Source: JAJYLM01 sp964547905 (GTDB lineage: Bacteria; JAMCPX01). Taken from it: a stretch of DNA of 64,000 nt. Below, piece after piece: positions 25,413 to 34,523 of the stretch (positions are counted from its first letter, which is position 1; the number at the start of each line of letters is the position of its first letter). The translations under genes and the position numbers were made by a program. Where the stretch lies: NCBI GenBank assembly GCA_964547905.1, contig CAZJPN010000016.1, positions 13,185 through 77,184 on the forward strand, written 5' to 3'. The notes beneath the pieces are model-generated. The model saw only the letters and a list, made by a program, of their open reading frames with translations. It did not search any database and was not told where the DNA came from.

Positions 25413-25733
25413 ATGGAAAATATCAAAGAAATAATCTCGGAATTAACCCAGACAAGGTTTAAGCATGAAATGGAGGGATTGAAGGTTCTCGAACAATGGG
25501 AGGCCATTGCAGGTAGCAGACTGTACGCTCTATCACGACCGGTATCTATACGTAATGGAACTCTCTTTGTATTTGTAGAAAACAGTGTTGCATTACAGGA
25601 AATGAGCTACAATAAGCAAAATATATTAAAAAACATAAATACAAAAAAAGACCTGCCTTATATAAAGGATATAAAATTCAATATAAGGTCAAATGACCAT
25701 ACACTTGACATTGATGAACAGCAAGCCGGTTAA
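25413..25733 (+). CDS. DUF721/DciA-like protein
   Basis: This small basic protein of 106 aa carries the DUF721 pattern: LEQWEAIAGSRLYALSRPVS, RNGTLFVFVENSVALQEM, then a segment for pairing with partner proteins. In many bacteria DciA loads the replicative helicase DnaB in place of DnaC. The ATG (MENIKEI) is preferred to an upstream TTG at 25392. Its end overlaps the glycosyltransferase start by 20 bases. Family assignment is reasonable; the helicase-loading role is from family knowledge. Confidence 0.75.
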   Translation: MENIKEIISELTQTRFKHEMEGLKVLEQWEAIAGSRLYALSRPVSIRNGTLFVFVENSVALQEMSYNKQNILKNINTKKDLPYIKDIKFNIRSNDHTLDIDEQQAG

Positions 25734-26877
25734 AATCTTGTTTATACATTCCTCTTCAGAGATGTACGGTTCTGACAGATGTTTTTATGAACTGGTAAAA
25801 AGGATTGATAAAAAACAATTCACACCCGTTACCGTGCTTCCTTTTGAGGGTGAGCTGGCTGAAAAGTTAAGGGCTCTCGGAATCGGCATTTATATAACAG
25901 ACCCATGGGTATTGAGAAAAGGTGTCTTCCGCAGTATAAAGTTTATACTCTACTTGCTCAGGCTACCGATAAGTATCTTCAGACTTATCCGTATCATAAG
26001 GAAAGAACGCATTTCCGTTGTGTACTCCAATACCAGTGTAATTCCCGGCTCTGCATTATCGGCATTTATAATGCGCAAACGGCATATCTGCCATATCCGT
26101 GAGCTTTATGACACCTACCCGGGTCTTTCTCCTTTCTACATCTCATTTCTCTGCCTGTTTTCACGGAAAATTATTGCAATCAGTAATGCTGTTGCGGCAT
26201 TCGTACAGAAGAGTTGTTCAGGAAAGGCAACGGTCGTATACGACGGTATCGCGCTCGAAAGGTTCACCGGAACAACGGGAAAAATTCCCGACGAACTATT
26301 GGGATGGAAGCAGCAAAAGCGCATCGTTATTTCAAACATTGGAAGGGTCAGCCATATAAAGGGGCAGGAGCTTTTCGTTGATGCTGCACGTGAATGTATG
26401 AACTATGACCTCAACCTGGGATTTCTTGTTATAGGCGGGGTGTTTCAGGGAAACGAGGCATACATGTCTCACCTGCAGGAAATGGTCAGTGCACATGGTA
26501 TGCAGGACGTCATGATGTTTACCGGTTTCAGAGACGACGTAGACGATTTCATCCGAAACAGCGACATCATCGTGTTGAGTACCCTTATAGCAGAAGGACT
26601 CGGACAGGTTGTAATGGAAGGTATGGCAGCAGGCAAGGTTGTTGTCGCACCGGATAAAGGAGGGCCTGTCGAGCTTATCGAGAACGGAATAGACGGCATA
26701 CTCTACGGTACCGGCAATCGTGATGCCCTTGCCAAAGCCGTACTAAAGGCGGCCGAGGATCCAGCATTAAGAAAGTCAATCGGAGAAAGGGCAAGGATCA
26801 AAGCAGAAAAGAAATTTGGGATACAAAGCAATATTTACGCAATAGAACAGATCATCAAAGAAGCGGCTTTGGGTTAA
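25714..26877 (+). CDS. GT4-family glycosyltransferase
   Basis: The 387-aa GT-B fold enzyme has an N-terminal acceptor domain (KILFIHSSSEMYGSDRCFYE, VVYSNTSVIPGS). The C-terminal nucleotide-sugar domain has NIGRVSHIKGQELFVDA, FTGFRDDVDDFIRNSDIIV, and the E-x7-E motif region EGLGQVVMEGMAAGKVVVAP. GT4 retaining transferases build lipopolysaccharide, capsule or glycolipid; donor and acceptor cannot be told. It is the only clear glycosyltransferase in the window besides the GT-C-like membrane protein. It may serve the envelope polysaccharide. The gene ends tail-to-tail (4-base overlap) with the acidic protein gene. Confidence 0.9.
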   Translation: MNSKPVKILFIHSSSEMYGSDRCFYELVKRIDKKQFTPVTVLPFEGELAEKLRALGIGIYITDPWVLRKGVFRSIKFILYLLRLPISIFRLIRIIRKERISVVYSNTSVIPGSALSAFIMRKRHICHIRELYDTYPGLSPFYISFLCLFSRKIIAISNAVAAFVQKSCSGKATVVYDGIALERFTGTTGKIPDELLGWKQQKRIVISNIGRVSHIKGQELFVDAARECMNYDLNLGFLVIGGVFQGNEAYMSHLQEMVSAHGMQDVMMFTGFRDDVDDFIRNSDIIVLSTLIAEGLGQVVMEGMAAGKVVVAPDKGGPVELIENGIDGILYGTGNRDALAKAVLKAAEDPALRKSIGERARIKAEKKFGIQSNIYAIEQIIKEAALG

Positions 26878-27221
26878 TCCAGCTTTATTATCCTGTTCTC
26901 AATCATGAAATAGAAGATCTCCTTTGCGTATTCATCGGGTGTCATATCAAAACTGTCAAAATTGAACAAAGACATCAAGACATCCTTCAACTCTTCAAAC
27001 CCTTCGGGCTTCTCCTTCTGTAATGTCTCTACGATTACCCATTCATCGCTCTCCTTTGGGAAAGGGTTTTTTATACACTGCACCGTAAAATGGATATGCT
27101 GGAGTTCGCTGTCATCAATGCCTAAATCATCCGCGTATTCATCGAGTTCCTCTCCGTTTTCATCGTCATAAAGTTCAAAATCATCCCCTGTCTCGTTGTC
27201 GTCATATTTTTTTTTGTCCAT
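26874..27221 (-). CDS. Small acidic protein of unknown function
   Basis: The 115-aa product opens with a very acidic stretch (DDNETGDDFELYDDENGEEL). A folded-looking part follows (IHFTVQCIKNPFPKESDEWV, FDMTPDEYAKEIFYFMIENR). No family recognised. The ATG is supported by AAAGGGGG nine bases upstream. It overlaps the end of mqnA by 20 bases, so it is co-transcribed with the menaquinone genes, but nothing in the sequence ties it to that pathway. Confidence 0.65.
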   Translation of the reverse strand: MDKKKYDDNETGDDFELYDDENGEELDEYADDLGIDDSELQHIHFTVQCIKNPFPKESDEWVIVETLQKEKPEGFEELKDVLMSLFNFDSFDMTPDEYAKEIFYFMIENRIIKLD

Positions 27222-28005
27222 TTGCAAATACCCCCTTTATGTCTTGTATGTATTTTACAAACAACTCAAGACTCTTATCAACTGTTGTTGTTTGATTGTA
27301 GATGAAAAGATGCCAGTAATCTTGAATGGAACCCGGGGAGATCGACAATTCTTCAGCCCTTTTCTGAGCCATCCTTTTCTCGTTTTCCCAGAATGTAACG
27401 AGAGACCGGCTGAGTATAGTGGATAAATAATCTTTATCCTTTTGAGAAAGGACCTTTCTTACGGCCCATAGCGCAAACACAAAGGGCAACCCTGTCCACT
27501 TGTACCATTCTTCACCAAGATCGTACATATACTCGAAGCCTTTCAAACCATTGTGTGCATGTACCAATGCATTGTTGCCTATAAAAAGATATGCGTCGAC
27601 TTCATCCTGCTTCGGCTGATCAAGATATACGGCAGATTCTATTCCATATCTCTTTTCAAGGATAAGCCTCATCAATACCCTTGAAGTCGATGTCTGGGAT
27701 GTTATGCCTATCTTACGATTTTTTAGTCTTTCCGCAGGGACTTTCGTAAACAAGTTGACACTCCCTGCCTTTTCACTAACAGCGACACACATTCTCCCAA
27801 AGGGTTCATAGTTTTGTTGTAGGTTTAGAAAATCCATAACAGATATCGGAGCCGCATCTATTGCGTCTTTTGTACCGGCAAGTCTGCCTATCTGGCGCGG
27901 ATAGCCTGAAACAAGTTCAATATCCGGCTTTTTGTCAACATACTCAAGTGTATAGTAAAAAGGATCAACGTTAATATATGGCATTCTGGCGAGTTTCAAA
28001 TTCAT
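27202..28005 (-). CDS. mqnA: Chorismate dehydratase (menaquinone futalosine pathway)
   Basis: MqnA removes water from chorismate to give 3-enolpyruvyl-benzoate, the entry step of the futalosine route to menaquinone. The 267-aa periplasmic-binding-like fold shows ARMPYINVDPFYY, the DAAPISVMDFL segment, and ITSQTSTSRVLMRL. It ends LPFVFALWAVRK, as in MqnA. The adjacent radical-SAM gene mqnE starts the next step and lies 5 bases upstream on the same strand, supporting the call over the similar MqnD. mqnB, mqnC and mqnD are not in the window. Confidence 0.88.
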   Translation of the reverse strand: MNLKLARMPYINVDPFYYTLEYVDKKPDIELVSGYPRQIGRLAGTKDAIDAAPISVMDFLNLQQNYEPFGRMCVAVSEKAGSVNLFTKVPAERLKNRKIGITSQTSTSRVLMRLILEKRYGIESAVYLDQPKQDEVDAYLFIGNNALVHAHNGLKGFEYMYDLGEEWYKWTGLPFVFALWAVRKVLSQKDKDYLSTILSRSLVTFWENEKRMAQKRAEELSISPGSIQDYWHLFIYNQTTTVDKSLELFVKYIQDIKGVFANGQKKI

Positions 28006-28010
28006 ATCCT

Positions 28011-29132
28011 TTATTTGTAAATCCTTATTACTTTATATTCCCCATTCCTCTGTGCAGGTATGTAGCCCACATCTTTAATCATGGAAATCATCTTGTTATT
28101 TGTCAAGCCGGCAGGCGTTAGTGCCCCTGCTGCATGGGTTACCCTCTCTTTACCGATGGTACCATCAATATCATCCGCACCAAAATGCAAAGCTACTTGT
28201 GTAATGCCTTCCGATAACATTACCCAATATGCTTTTATATGCGGAAAATTATCAAGGTATAGCCTTGATAGAGCTATAATCTTTAGTTTTCTTATGCCGG
28301 TCGGTGTATCTACCTCGTTCTGTAATGGAGTATTCGCAGAGTGAAACGTAAGAGGAACAAATGTCAAAAAACCTGACGTCTCATCCTGCAAGGCACGCAA
28401 CTGCTCAAGATGTGAAATGATGTCATCATCTGTTTCTATGTGTCCATAAAGCATTGTCGCATTTGTTTTGATGCCCAGTGAATGGGCTATTTTGTGAGTC
28501 AGTAACCAGTTATCTTTTGATTCTTTACCTTTAAACAATTTTGCCCTTATATTGTCTGATAGTATTTCTGCGCCTCCCCCGGGCATTGTATTTAATCCCG
28601 CATCGATAAATTTCGACAGCACCTCTTTAACATCCATTTTATACAGCCTTGCGAAGTATCCTATTTCTGTTGCAGTAAAAGCCTTTATCGTTATGGACGG
28701 GAAATGCGCTCGTATCTCTTTTATCATCAAGATATAATATTTGAATTCCAGATCGGGATTAAGTCCACCCACGATATGAACCTCATCCAGCTCTTTGCCG
28801 TATACCGACAGTTCAGAAATAATCTCCTCTATAGACATCGTATAGGCATCTTTTGCATGCTTACTCTTTGCATAGGCGCATACCTGGCAGTGAACGCTGC
28901 ATATATTGGTGTAGTTTATCTGCTTGTTTACGGTAAAATACACAAGCCTGCCATTGAGTTGCTGTTTCTTATAATCCGCCATTGCACCAATAAAATGAAC
29001 ATCGTTGGAGTTCAGTATGGCGCAGGCATCTTCTCTATCAAGCCTTGTGCCTTTTTTAATCTTTTTCGCAACTGAGTACAGCGATGTGTCCGTAATACCC
29101 ATACTGAATTTTTTTTCTTTTTCATTTATCAT
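28011..29132 (-). CDS. mqnE: Aminofutalosine synthase (radical SAM)
   Basis: This 373-aa radical SAM enzyme joins 3-enolpyruvyl-benzoate to the adenosyl moiety of SAM to make aminofutalosine. The cluster motif is CSVHCQVC (CxxxCxxC). MqnE-like landmarks follow: KAFTATEIGYFAR, MPGGGAEILSDNIR, and FVPLTFHSANTPLQ. MqnC is the nearest alternative, but the GGGAE segment and the TATEIG block fit MqnE better. It is 5 bases upstream of mqnA. The presence of the pair implies a menaquinone-based respiratory chain. Confidence 0.88.
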   Translation of the reverse strand: MINEKEKKFSMGITDTSLYSVAKKIKKGTRLDREDACAILNSNDVHFIGAMADYKKQQLNGRLVYFTVNKQINYTNICSVHCQVCAYAKSKHAKDAYTMSIEEIISELSVYGKELDEVHIVGGLNPDLEFKYYILMIKEIRAHFPSITIKAFTATEIGYFARLYKMDVKEVLSKFIDAGLNTMPGGGAEILSDNIRAKLFKGKESKDNWLLTHKIAHSLGIKTNATMLYGHIETDDDIISHLEQLRALQDETSGFLTFVPLTFHSANTPLQNEVDTPTGIRKLKIIALSRLYLDNFPHIKAYWVMLSEGITQVALHFGADDIDGTIGKERVTHAAGALTPAGLTNNKMISMIKDVGYIPAQRNGEYKVIRIYK

Positions 29133-29133
29133 G

Positions 29134-31326
29134 TTATTTATTTACCGTTGTGTCGGATAATCTCAATCCAAATACACCTATTGTGACCGGTCTTGAATCC
29201 TGAATAATAGGGCCGAGCTCCTTATATGGATTTACAGGAGCGTTTATTGAATGAATAATAATGGTATTGTCGCCTTTTTCAAGCATGAAAGGGGAACTGG
29301 CCCAACCCGTAACGGGTTGTTTTTGTGCCCATAGATCGATATGATTAATTATCTTCCCGTTTACATCGATCGTAATCCACTTAATGGACTTAAACGGCTT
29401 GATTATACCCATGACAAGCTTTACCATCCTCGGTTTTTCAACACCAATGATCCTTATTATTCCATTCTGTGACATCATCCTGTAAACCACCTTTTCTTTT
29501 ACATTGAGTGCCGGTTCATACCATCCGGAACCCAGTTCCAGTAGTTCGCCGCGGTGAATGGATAAATATGCCTTGGTAAGTAAAAATATGGATACATAGC
29601 CATCATCGTAAAAGGGCTCTCCACAGTATGTTCTTAACAAATTGTTTATAACGCTATAATCTTCCTGATTATAAGCAAGCCTGTTAACTATTACATATCC
29701 GACACCGAGATCCATGAGCTGCCTTATTCCATAATTAGCAATTGCATGCATATCTATGGGTATGATATCTCCATATTTGAGTGTAAAAGGATCATCAAGC
29801 TCCGATATAAACGGTGTTGTTCTTATAAAGAACAGTTCCCTATACCATTGATAATTATAATAACCGCCAACCAGGCTCTTCTTGGTAAACATCTGATAAT
29901 ACATCGATCTGTATATGAAAGGGATATTTTCTTTGTTGTCGAATATAGTTGCACTTGCAGGGAGCTCTACAATAGCCTTTGAATCTATATCTTTTTTTAT
30001 CGGTAAATAATATATCGGCATGGTTGCCTGGACAGATGGAAACGGATACCCCGGGTAATACTCTATTAAAGACAGGGCTATCAAAGACAGGATCGTAAAA
30101 TAACTTAGTGTTTTGCTCTCTGTACGCTGTATAATAAGCTTAGCGCCGAATCCGGCCATTATTGAAGCGATGAGTAAGAGTAACGGAATCAGCAACGCAG
30201 GTTGAGTTAGATTCGAGAGCAGCCTTATTTTTGTTAAAGCAAGATAGGGAAGCGGTATGAAATGAAGGATCCCATAGTAGGGATACAGAACGAATCCGTT
30301 CAGCTTCAGATAAGGCCCGAGCGAAAAGACGTAGAGCAATACCGCGAGTATTCCCCATCTGATAATCTCTCTTGATTCATATTTGAACGCTATTGCAAGT
30401 ACAATCAGGAGGATTGTTACAATACCAATATCTGAAAAATATGTATGATCCTTCGAGAAAAAATAAAGTATGTGCTTGAAAAAGAAATTCGACTTACTCG
30501 GCAAGATATAATCAAGAAAGTTTTGATTGTTAATCAGGAGTTGGTAAATACCTTCGACCTTTACATATTCTGAATGTTGCATTGCATACAACTGCGGAGT
30601 ATAAAATATCAGGGCAGTCAATGTGACAAAACCCATCGAAAGCAGAATATACAGTAAAAATGGCTTATTATATATTTTCCAGCCGTCTGTTATAAACCAT
30701 GAAAACGGCATATAAAGTACAATCGGTATATATGCATAAAAGACATAACTCGGACTGCTCAGTGCAAGAAGTATTGAAGATATTATAAACATTATACCGT
30801 TTTTCAGAGATTGTTCCTCTTTCAGTTTGATCATGGTGAAGATGACAAGCGGGATAAATTCTACCGATGCATATTGCAGATTACCCATCATGGTTGAAAG
30901 GATAAAAGGTGAAAATCCGAATAAAATACCGCTTGTCACACCTGCCAATCTCTCTTTTGTCAGGTGGTATGTAAGTTTATAGGTAAAGTATGCACCAAGA
31001 ACAACAGGCAGCAATGCAAGTATATTGAACAATACGGTTAAAGGTAAAACCGGCAAAAGAATAATCCCTGCAAGCTCGTTTAACGGCGATGACCATACAT
31101 ACGGGGCACCATTGATTGGATAAAAAATTGTTTCCAGCTTTAAAGGAGACTTATGGAGGGAGAACAAAGCATGCTTGAACCACCACAGGTCCCATGCGTA
31201 AAAATAAGAGTCCTTTATGCCGAGAAGTCTTGTGTTGAAATCCACAATGCCGGGATATGTTACGGCAAGTGCGAGGATTATCATAACTATTAACACTATT
31301 GCATTGTTTCTGGTTTCTGTTTTCAT
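29134..31326 (-). CDS. Large polytopic membrane protein, GT-C-like
   Basis: The 730-aa protein has a TM helix at the N-terminus (NAIVLIVMIILALAVTYPGI) and about ten to twelve further spans to around residue 430. A soluble C-terminal domain of about 280 residues follows. The first loop contains KDSYFYAWDLWWFKHAL, matching the acidic first-loop pattern of GT-C glycosyltransferases that use polyprenyl-phosphate sugars. YfhO-like and uncharacterised membrane-protein families share this architecture. Substrate and precise family are uncertain. It is minus-strand, lies only a base or two before mqnE, and follows gatA by about 20 bases. Confidence 0.65.
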   Translation of the reverse strand: MKTETRNNAIVLIVMIILALAVTYPGIVDFNTRLLGIKDSYFYAWDLWWFKHALFSLHKSPLKLETIFYPINGAPYVWSSPLNELAGIILLPVLPLTVLFNILALLPVVLGAYFTYKLTYHLTKERLAGVTSGILFGFSPFILSTMMGNLQYASVEFIPLVIFTMIKLKEEQSLKNGIMFIISSILLALSSPSYVFYAYIPIVLYMPFSWFITDGWKIYNKPFLLYILLSMGFVTLTALIFYTPQLYAMQHSEYVKVEGIYQLLINNQNFLDYILPSKSNFFFKHILYFFSKDHTYFSDIGIVTILLIVLAIAFKYESREIIRWGILAVLLYVFSLGPYLKLNGFVLYPYYGILHFIPLPYLALTKIRLLSNLTQPALLIPLLLLIASIMAGFGAKLIIQRTESKTLSYFTILSLIALSLIEYYPGYPFPSVQATMPIYYLPIKKDIDSKAIVELPASATIFDNKENIPFIYRSMYYQMFTKKSLVGGYYNYQWYRELFFIRTTPFISELDDPFTLKYGDIIPIDMHAIANYGIRQLMDLGVGYVIVNRLAYNQEDYSVINNLLRTYCGEPFYDDGYVSIFLLTKAYLSIHRGELLELGSGWYEPALNVKEKVVYRMMSQNGIIRIIGVEKPRMVKLVMGIIKPFKSIKWITIDVNGKIINHIDLWAQKQPVTGWASSPFMLEKGDNTIIIHSINAPVNPYKELGPIIQDSRPVTIGVFGLRLSDTTVNK

Positions 31327-31345
31327 AAATCTTATCCTATCGCGA

Positions 31346-32806
31346 TCAACGAATATCCGGTTTTTTCTTATACCATTTCGTTTCCTGTTCGTATGTATGG
31401 GCTATATTCAATATAGTTTTTTCATCAAATGGTCTGCCTATCAACTGCATACCAACAGGCAGACCATTATCCGTGAATCCGCATGGAATGGAAATCCCCG
31501 GTAAGCCTGCAAGATTAAGCGGTATTGTGAATATATCCGACAGATACATCTTGAGCGGGTCGTCAAGTTTTGATCCAAGTTTGAATGCCGGCGTAGGACT
31601 CGTTGGTGCAAGAACAACGTCGCACTTTTTAAATGCATCGTTGAAGTCATCCGTTATAAGTCTCCTTGTCTTCTGTGCTTTCCCATAAAAGGCCGAATAA
31701 TAGCCTGCGGAAAGTGCAAATGTCCCAAGCATGATCCGCCGCTTAACCTCCTTGCCAAAGCCCTGTGCGCGGGTGTTTTTATACATATCGATAAGATTTT
31801 GGGCTTGTTCAGACCTGTAACCATATCTTACGCCATCATACCTTGCAAGATTGGAGCTTGCCTCGGATGAAGCAAGTATGTAGTAAACAGCAACAGCATA
31901 TTTGGTATGGGGAAGACTGATATTGATTATCTTTGCGCCGAGTCTTTTCATAGTATCTATGGCATTATTTACGGCTTTTTGAACATCCCTATCGATACCC
32001 TCTATGAAGTATTCATCCGGAACACCTATTGTAACTTTTCCCAACCCTGAAGATAACAGACTTGTGAATGGCTCTACAGGAACATCTGCCGATGTCGAAT
32101 CCTTGGGATCAAATCCCGCAATTGTCTCAAGCAAAAGTGCGGAATCATAAACCGTTTTTGTCATTGTACCACCCTGATCCAGTGATGATGCAAACGCTAT
32201 CATACCGTATCTGCTTACTCTGCCGTACGTAGGTTTTAGTCCTACAATACCACATAAAGCAGCCGGTTGTCTTATAGAACCTCCTGTATCGGTACCAAGC
32301 GCACCAAAAGCCATATCGGCTGCAACCGCACTCGCAGAGCCTCCGCTTGAACCACCGGGCACGGTATCAAGTGCCCATGGATTGCGTGTCGGGCCAAAGT
32401 ATGATGTCTCTGTCGATGATCCCATTGCAAACTCATCCATATTCGTTTTACCAACTATAATTGCGCCTGCGTTCTTCAGCCTTTCGATAACAGTTGCATC
32501 GTAAGGCGGAATAAAATTCTCAAGCATCTTTGATGCACAGGTAGTCCTTATGCCTTGAGTCGTAAATATGTCTTTTACAGCTATAGGTATGCCGCATAAA
32601 GGCGATGATTCCTGCCTTTTCAACATCTGTTCTGCATTTTTTATCTGTTCCGTAATATGTTCTTTATCAAGGTACACAAAGGCATTCAACTTTGGATTTA
32701 ATTGTTCTATCCTCCGTAAAAGATCATCAACAACCTGCCCCGGCGTTATCTCGCCCTTTCTATAAAGTCCCGCAATATCCTTTATACTTGATTCGTAAAG
32801 ATTCAT
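31346..32806 (-). CDS. gatA: Asp-tRNA(Asn)/Glu-tRNA(Gln) amidotransferase subunit A
   Basis: The catalytic amidase subunit releases ammonia from glutamine for amidation of mischarged tRNA. The 486-aa protein shows the amidase signature GGSSGGSASAVAADMAFGAL with the catalytic serine and cis-serine. The catalytic lysine is in PIAVKDIF, with supporting NPWALDTVPGGSSGG and GLKPTYGRVSRYG. All Ser-cisSer-Lys elements are present. gatC overlaps by one base upstream; gatB is not in the window, so it is encoded elsewhere. Confidence 0.96.
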   Translation of the reverse strand: MNLYESSIKDIAGLYRKGEITPGQVVDDLLRRIEQLNPKLNAFVYLDKEHITEQIKNAEQMLKRQESSPLCGIPIAVKDIFTTQGIRTTCASKMLENFIPPYDATVIERLKNAGAIIVGKTNMDEFAMGSSTETSYFGPTRNPWALDTVPGGSSGGSASAVAADMAFGALGTDTGGSIRQPAALCGIVGLKPTYGRVSRYGMIAFASSLDQGGTMTKTVYDSALLLETIAGFDPKDSTSADVPVEPFTSLLSSGLGKVTIGVPDEYFIEGIDRDVQKAVNNAIDTMKRLGAKIINISLPHTKYAVAVYYILASSEASSNLARYDGVRYGYRSEQAQNLIDMYKNTRAQGFGKEVKRRIMLGTFALSAGYYSAFYGKAQKTRRLITDDFNDAFKKCDVVLAPTSPTPAFKLGSKLDDPLKMYLSDIFTIPLNLAGLPGISIPCGFTDNGLPVGMQLIGRPFDEKTILNIAHTYEQETKWYKKKPDIR

Positions 32807-33114
32807 TATTCTATCACCTTTGGAACGACAAAAAATCCGTCCTTGGATCTCGGGGCATTAGCGACAGCCATATCCTCAGTTGTCTCTGGGGTATCATGTA
32901 AATCCTTTTTCAACATATCCTGCCTTAACCTCTGCGGTCCGGGCAAAGGGCTTGCCATTGGTTCCACATCGTCAAGCTCGAGTTCATCGATCTGACTTAT
33001 GTATTCCAGTATCGCCTGAAATTGTGAGCTAAAGACCTTCAACTCGTCCTCTGTAAATTCGAGTCTTGCAAGCTCGGCTACCTTTTTTACATCTATGTTT
33101 ATTTTCCCTTTCAT
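32806..33114 (-). CDS. gatC: Asp-tRNA(Asn)/Glu-tRNA(Gln) amidotransferase subunit C
   Basis: This small belt subunit wraps GatA and GatB. The 102-aa product has the typical sequence VKKVAELARLEFTEDELKVF, ILEYISQIDELELDDVEPMA, then the C-terminal MANAPRSKDGFFVVPKVIE-like ending. Two adjacent ATGs (33117 and 33114) are possible. The second is slightly better spaced from the weak GGGTG site. Its stop overlaps the gatA start. A 215-base divergent spacer to deoB lies upstream and should contain both promoters, but no clear -35/-10 pair is visible. Confidence 0.93.
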   Translation of the reverse strand: MKGKINIDVKKVAELARLEFTEDELKVFSSQFQAILEYISQIDELELDDVEPMASPLPGPQRLRQDMLKKDLHDTPETTEDMAVANAPRSKDGFFVVPKVIE

Positions 33115-33329
33115 CATAACACCCGTATTTTTTCCGTGCTGAATTAGCGAGAGCACGTCCCGGCGTGCACATCTTTCTGCGGATTTATTTCTTATTGCAA
33201 TATTCTAAGAGATTACCGCAAGAAGCATCCTTCCGCGCATCGTTGCACAATCGGCGATATTGATTTACCTATTTTTAATTTTTACTATATCAAAAATTTG
33301 TTTTGTTGTATAACACACAGGGAGGTAAT

Positions 33330-34523
33330 GTGCAAACAATGGCTACGCAAATTACAAAAGTAATATTGATAGTGCTTGACGGCGTTGGTATAGGTGAGGC
33401 GCCGGATGCCGCTGATTACCGTGACCAGGGCAGCAATACGCTCATAAATACGGCAAAGGTAACAGCCGGGCTCAATTTGCCGAACATGTATAAGCTGGGA
33501 CTCGCAAATATAGCACCGTTCCCCTTTCAACAACCTGCGGATAATCCTTCCGCATGTTATGGAAGGGCAATGGAACTTTCAAAAGGCAAGGACACTACAA
33601 CAGGCCACTGGGAGATTATGGGTTTGATAACGGAAAGGCCCTTTCCTGTATTTCCTCATGGCTTTCCTGATGAGATCATATCGGCCTTTGAATCAAGTAT
33701 AGGCAGGAAAATACTCGGTAACAGGCCTGCCTCAGGCACCGTAATCATAGAAGAGCTTGGACAGCAGCATAAGCAAACAGGTATGCCCATTGTCTACACA
33801 TCCGCAGACAGTGTATTCCAGATAGCGGCACACGAAGATATAGTCCCTGTACAAGAGCTTTACAGGTGGTGTGAAATAGCAAGGAAGATAGTGGATCCAT
33901 ACAATGTGGAAAGGGTTATAGCAAGGCCGTTTGCAGGGGAAAAAGGACATTTTACACGAACAGAACGAAGGAAGGATTTTGCTGTTCCACCGCCCGGCAC
34001 CACTGTTTTGGATATATTGAAGGCCCATGGATTTGGCGTTATTGCTATAGGTAAAATAAACGACATTTTTTCTGGCAGAGGCATAACGCTTGCACTACAC
34101 AGCGGGTCGAACGAGCAAGGGATAAAAGAAACCACAAAGGCGTACCAGCTGCTTAAAGCGGGTATTGTTTTTACAAATCTAAATGACTTTGATACCGTAT
34201 ACGGACACCGTAATGATCCGGCTGGTTTTAAAAATGCACTCGAATACTTTGATACACGGTTAAAAGACATTATAGATGTTATGGATGATAAAACAATGCT
34301 TATGATAACTGCCGACCATGGATGCGACCCTACAACACCAAGTACGGATCATTCCAGAGAGTATGTACCTCTGCTCGTGTATATGCATGGGTTGAAGGGC
34401 AAAAGTCTTGGTACGAGACACGGTTTCTGCGATATCGGCAAAACAATATTAAAGGCGTTTTCTATTGACACGGATACGAATGGTGTTGACTTTATTGATT
34501 TTATATTTACAAATAAAATATGA
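33330..34523 (+). CDS. deoB: Phosphopentomutase
   Basis: Interconverts (deoxy)ribose-1-phosphate and -5-phosphate. The 397-aa alkaline-phosphatase-superfamily enzyme has the metal site VLDGVGIGEAPDA, the phosphothreonine segment KDTTTGHWEIMG, and the C-terminal metal ligands ITADHGCDPTTPSTDHSREY. A GTG at 33330, in frame and well spaced from GGGAGG, is chosen as start; an ATG three codons later is the alternative. It overlaps ribF by 4 bases. Together with ribF and aroE it forms a three-gene operon. Confidence 0.95.
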   Translation: MQTMATQITKVILIVLDGVGIGEAPDAADYRDQGSNTLINTAKVTAGLNLPNMYKLGLANIAPFPFQQPADNPSACYGRAMELSKGKDTTTGHWEIMGLITERPFPVFPHGFPDEIISAFESSIGRKILGNRPASGTVIIEELGQQHKQTGMPIVYTSADSVFQIAAHEDIVPVQELYRWCEIARKIVDPYNVERVIARPFAGEKGHFTRTERRKDFAVPPPGTTVLDILKAHGFGVIAIGKINDIFSGRGITLALHSGSNEQGIKETTKAYQLLKAGIVFTNLNDFDTVYGHRNDPAGFKNALEYFDTRLKDIIDVMDDKTMLMITADHGCDPTTPSTDHSREYVPLLVYMHGLKGKSLGTRHGFCDIGKTILKAFSIDTDTNGVDFIDFIFTNKI

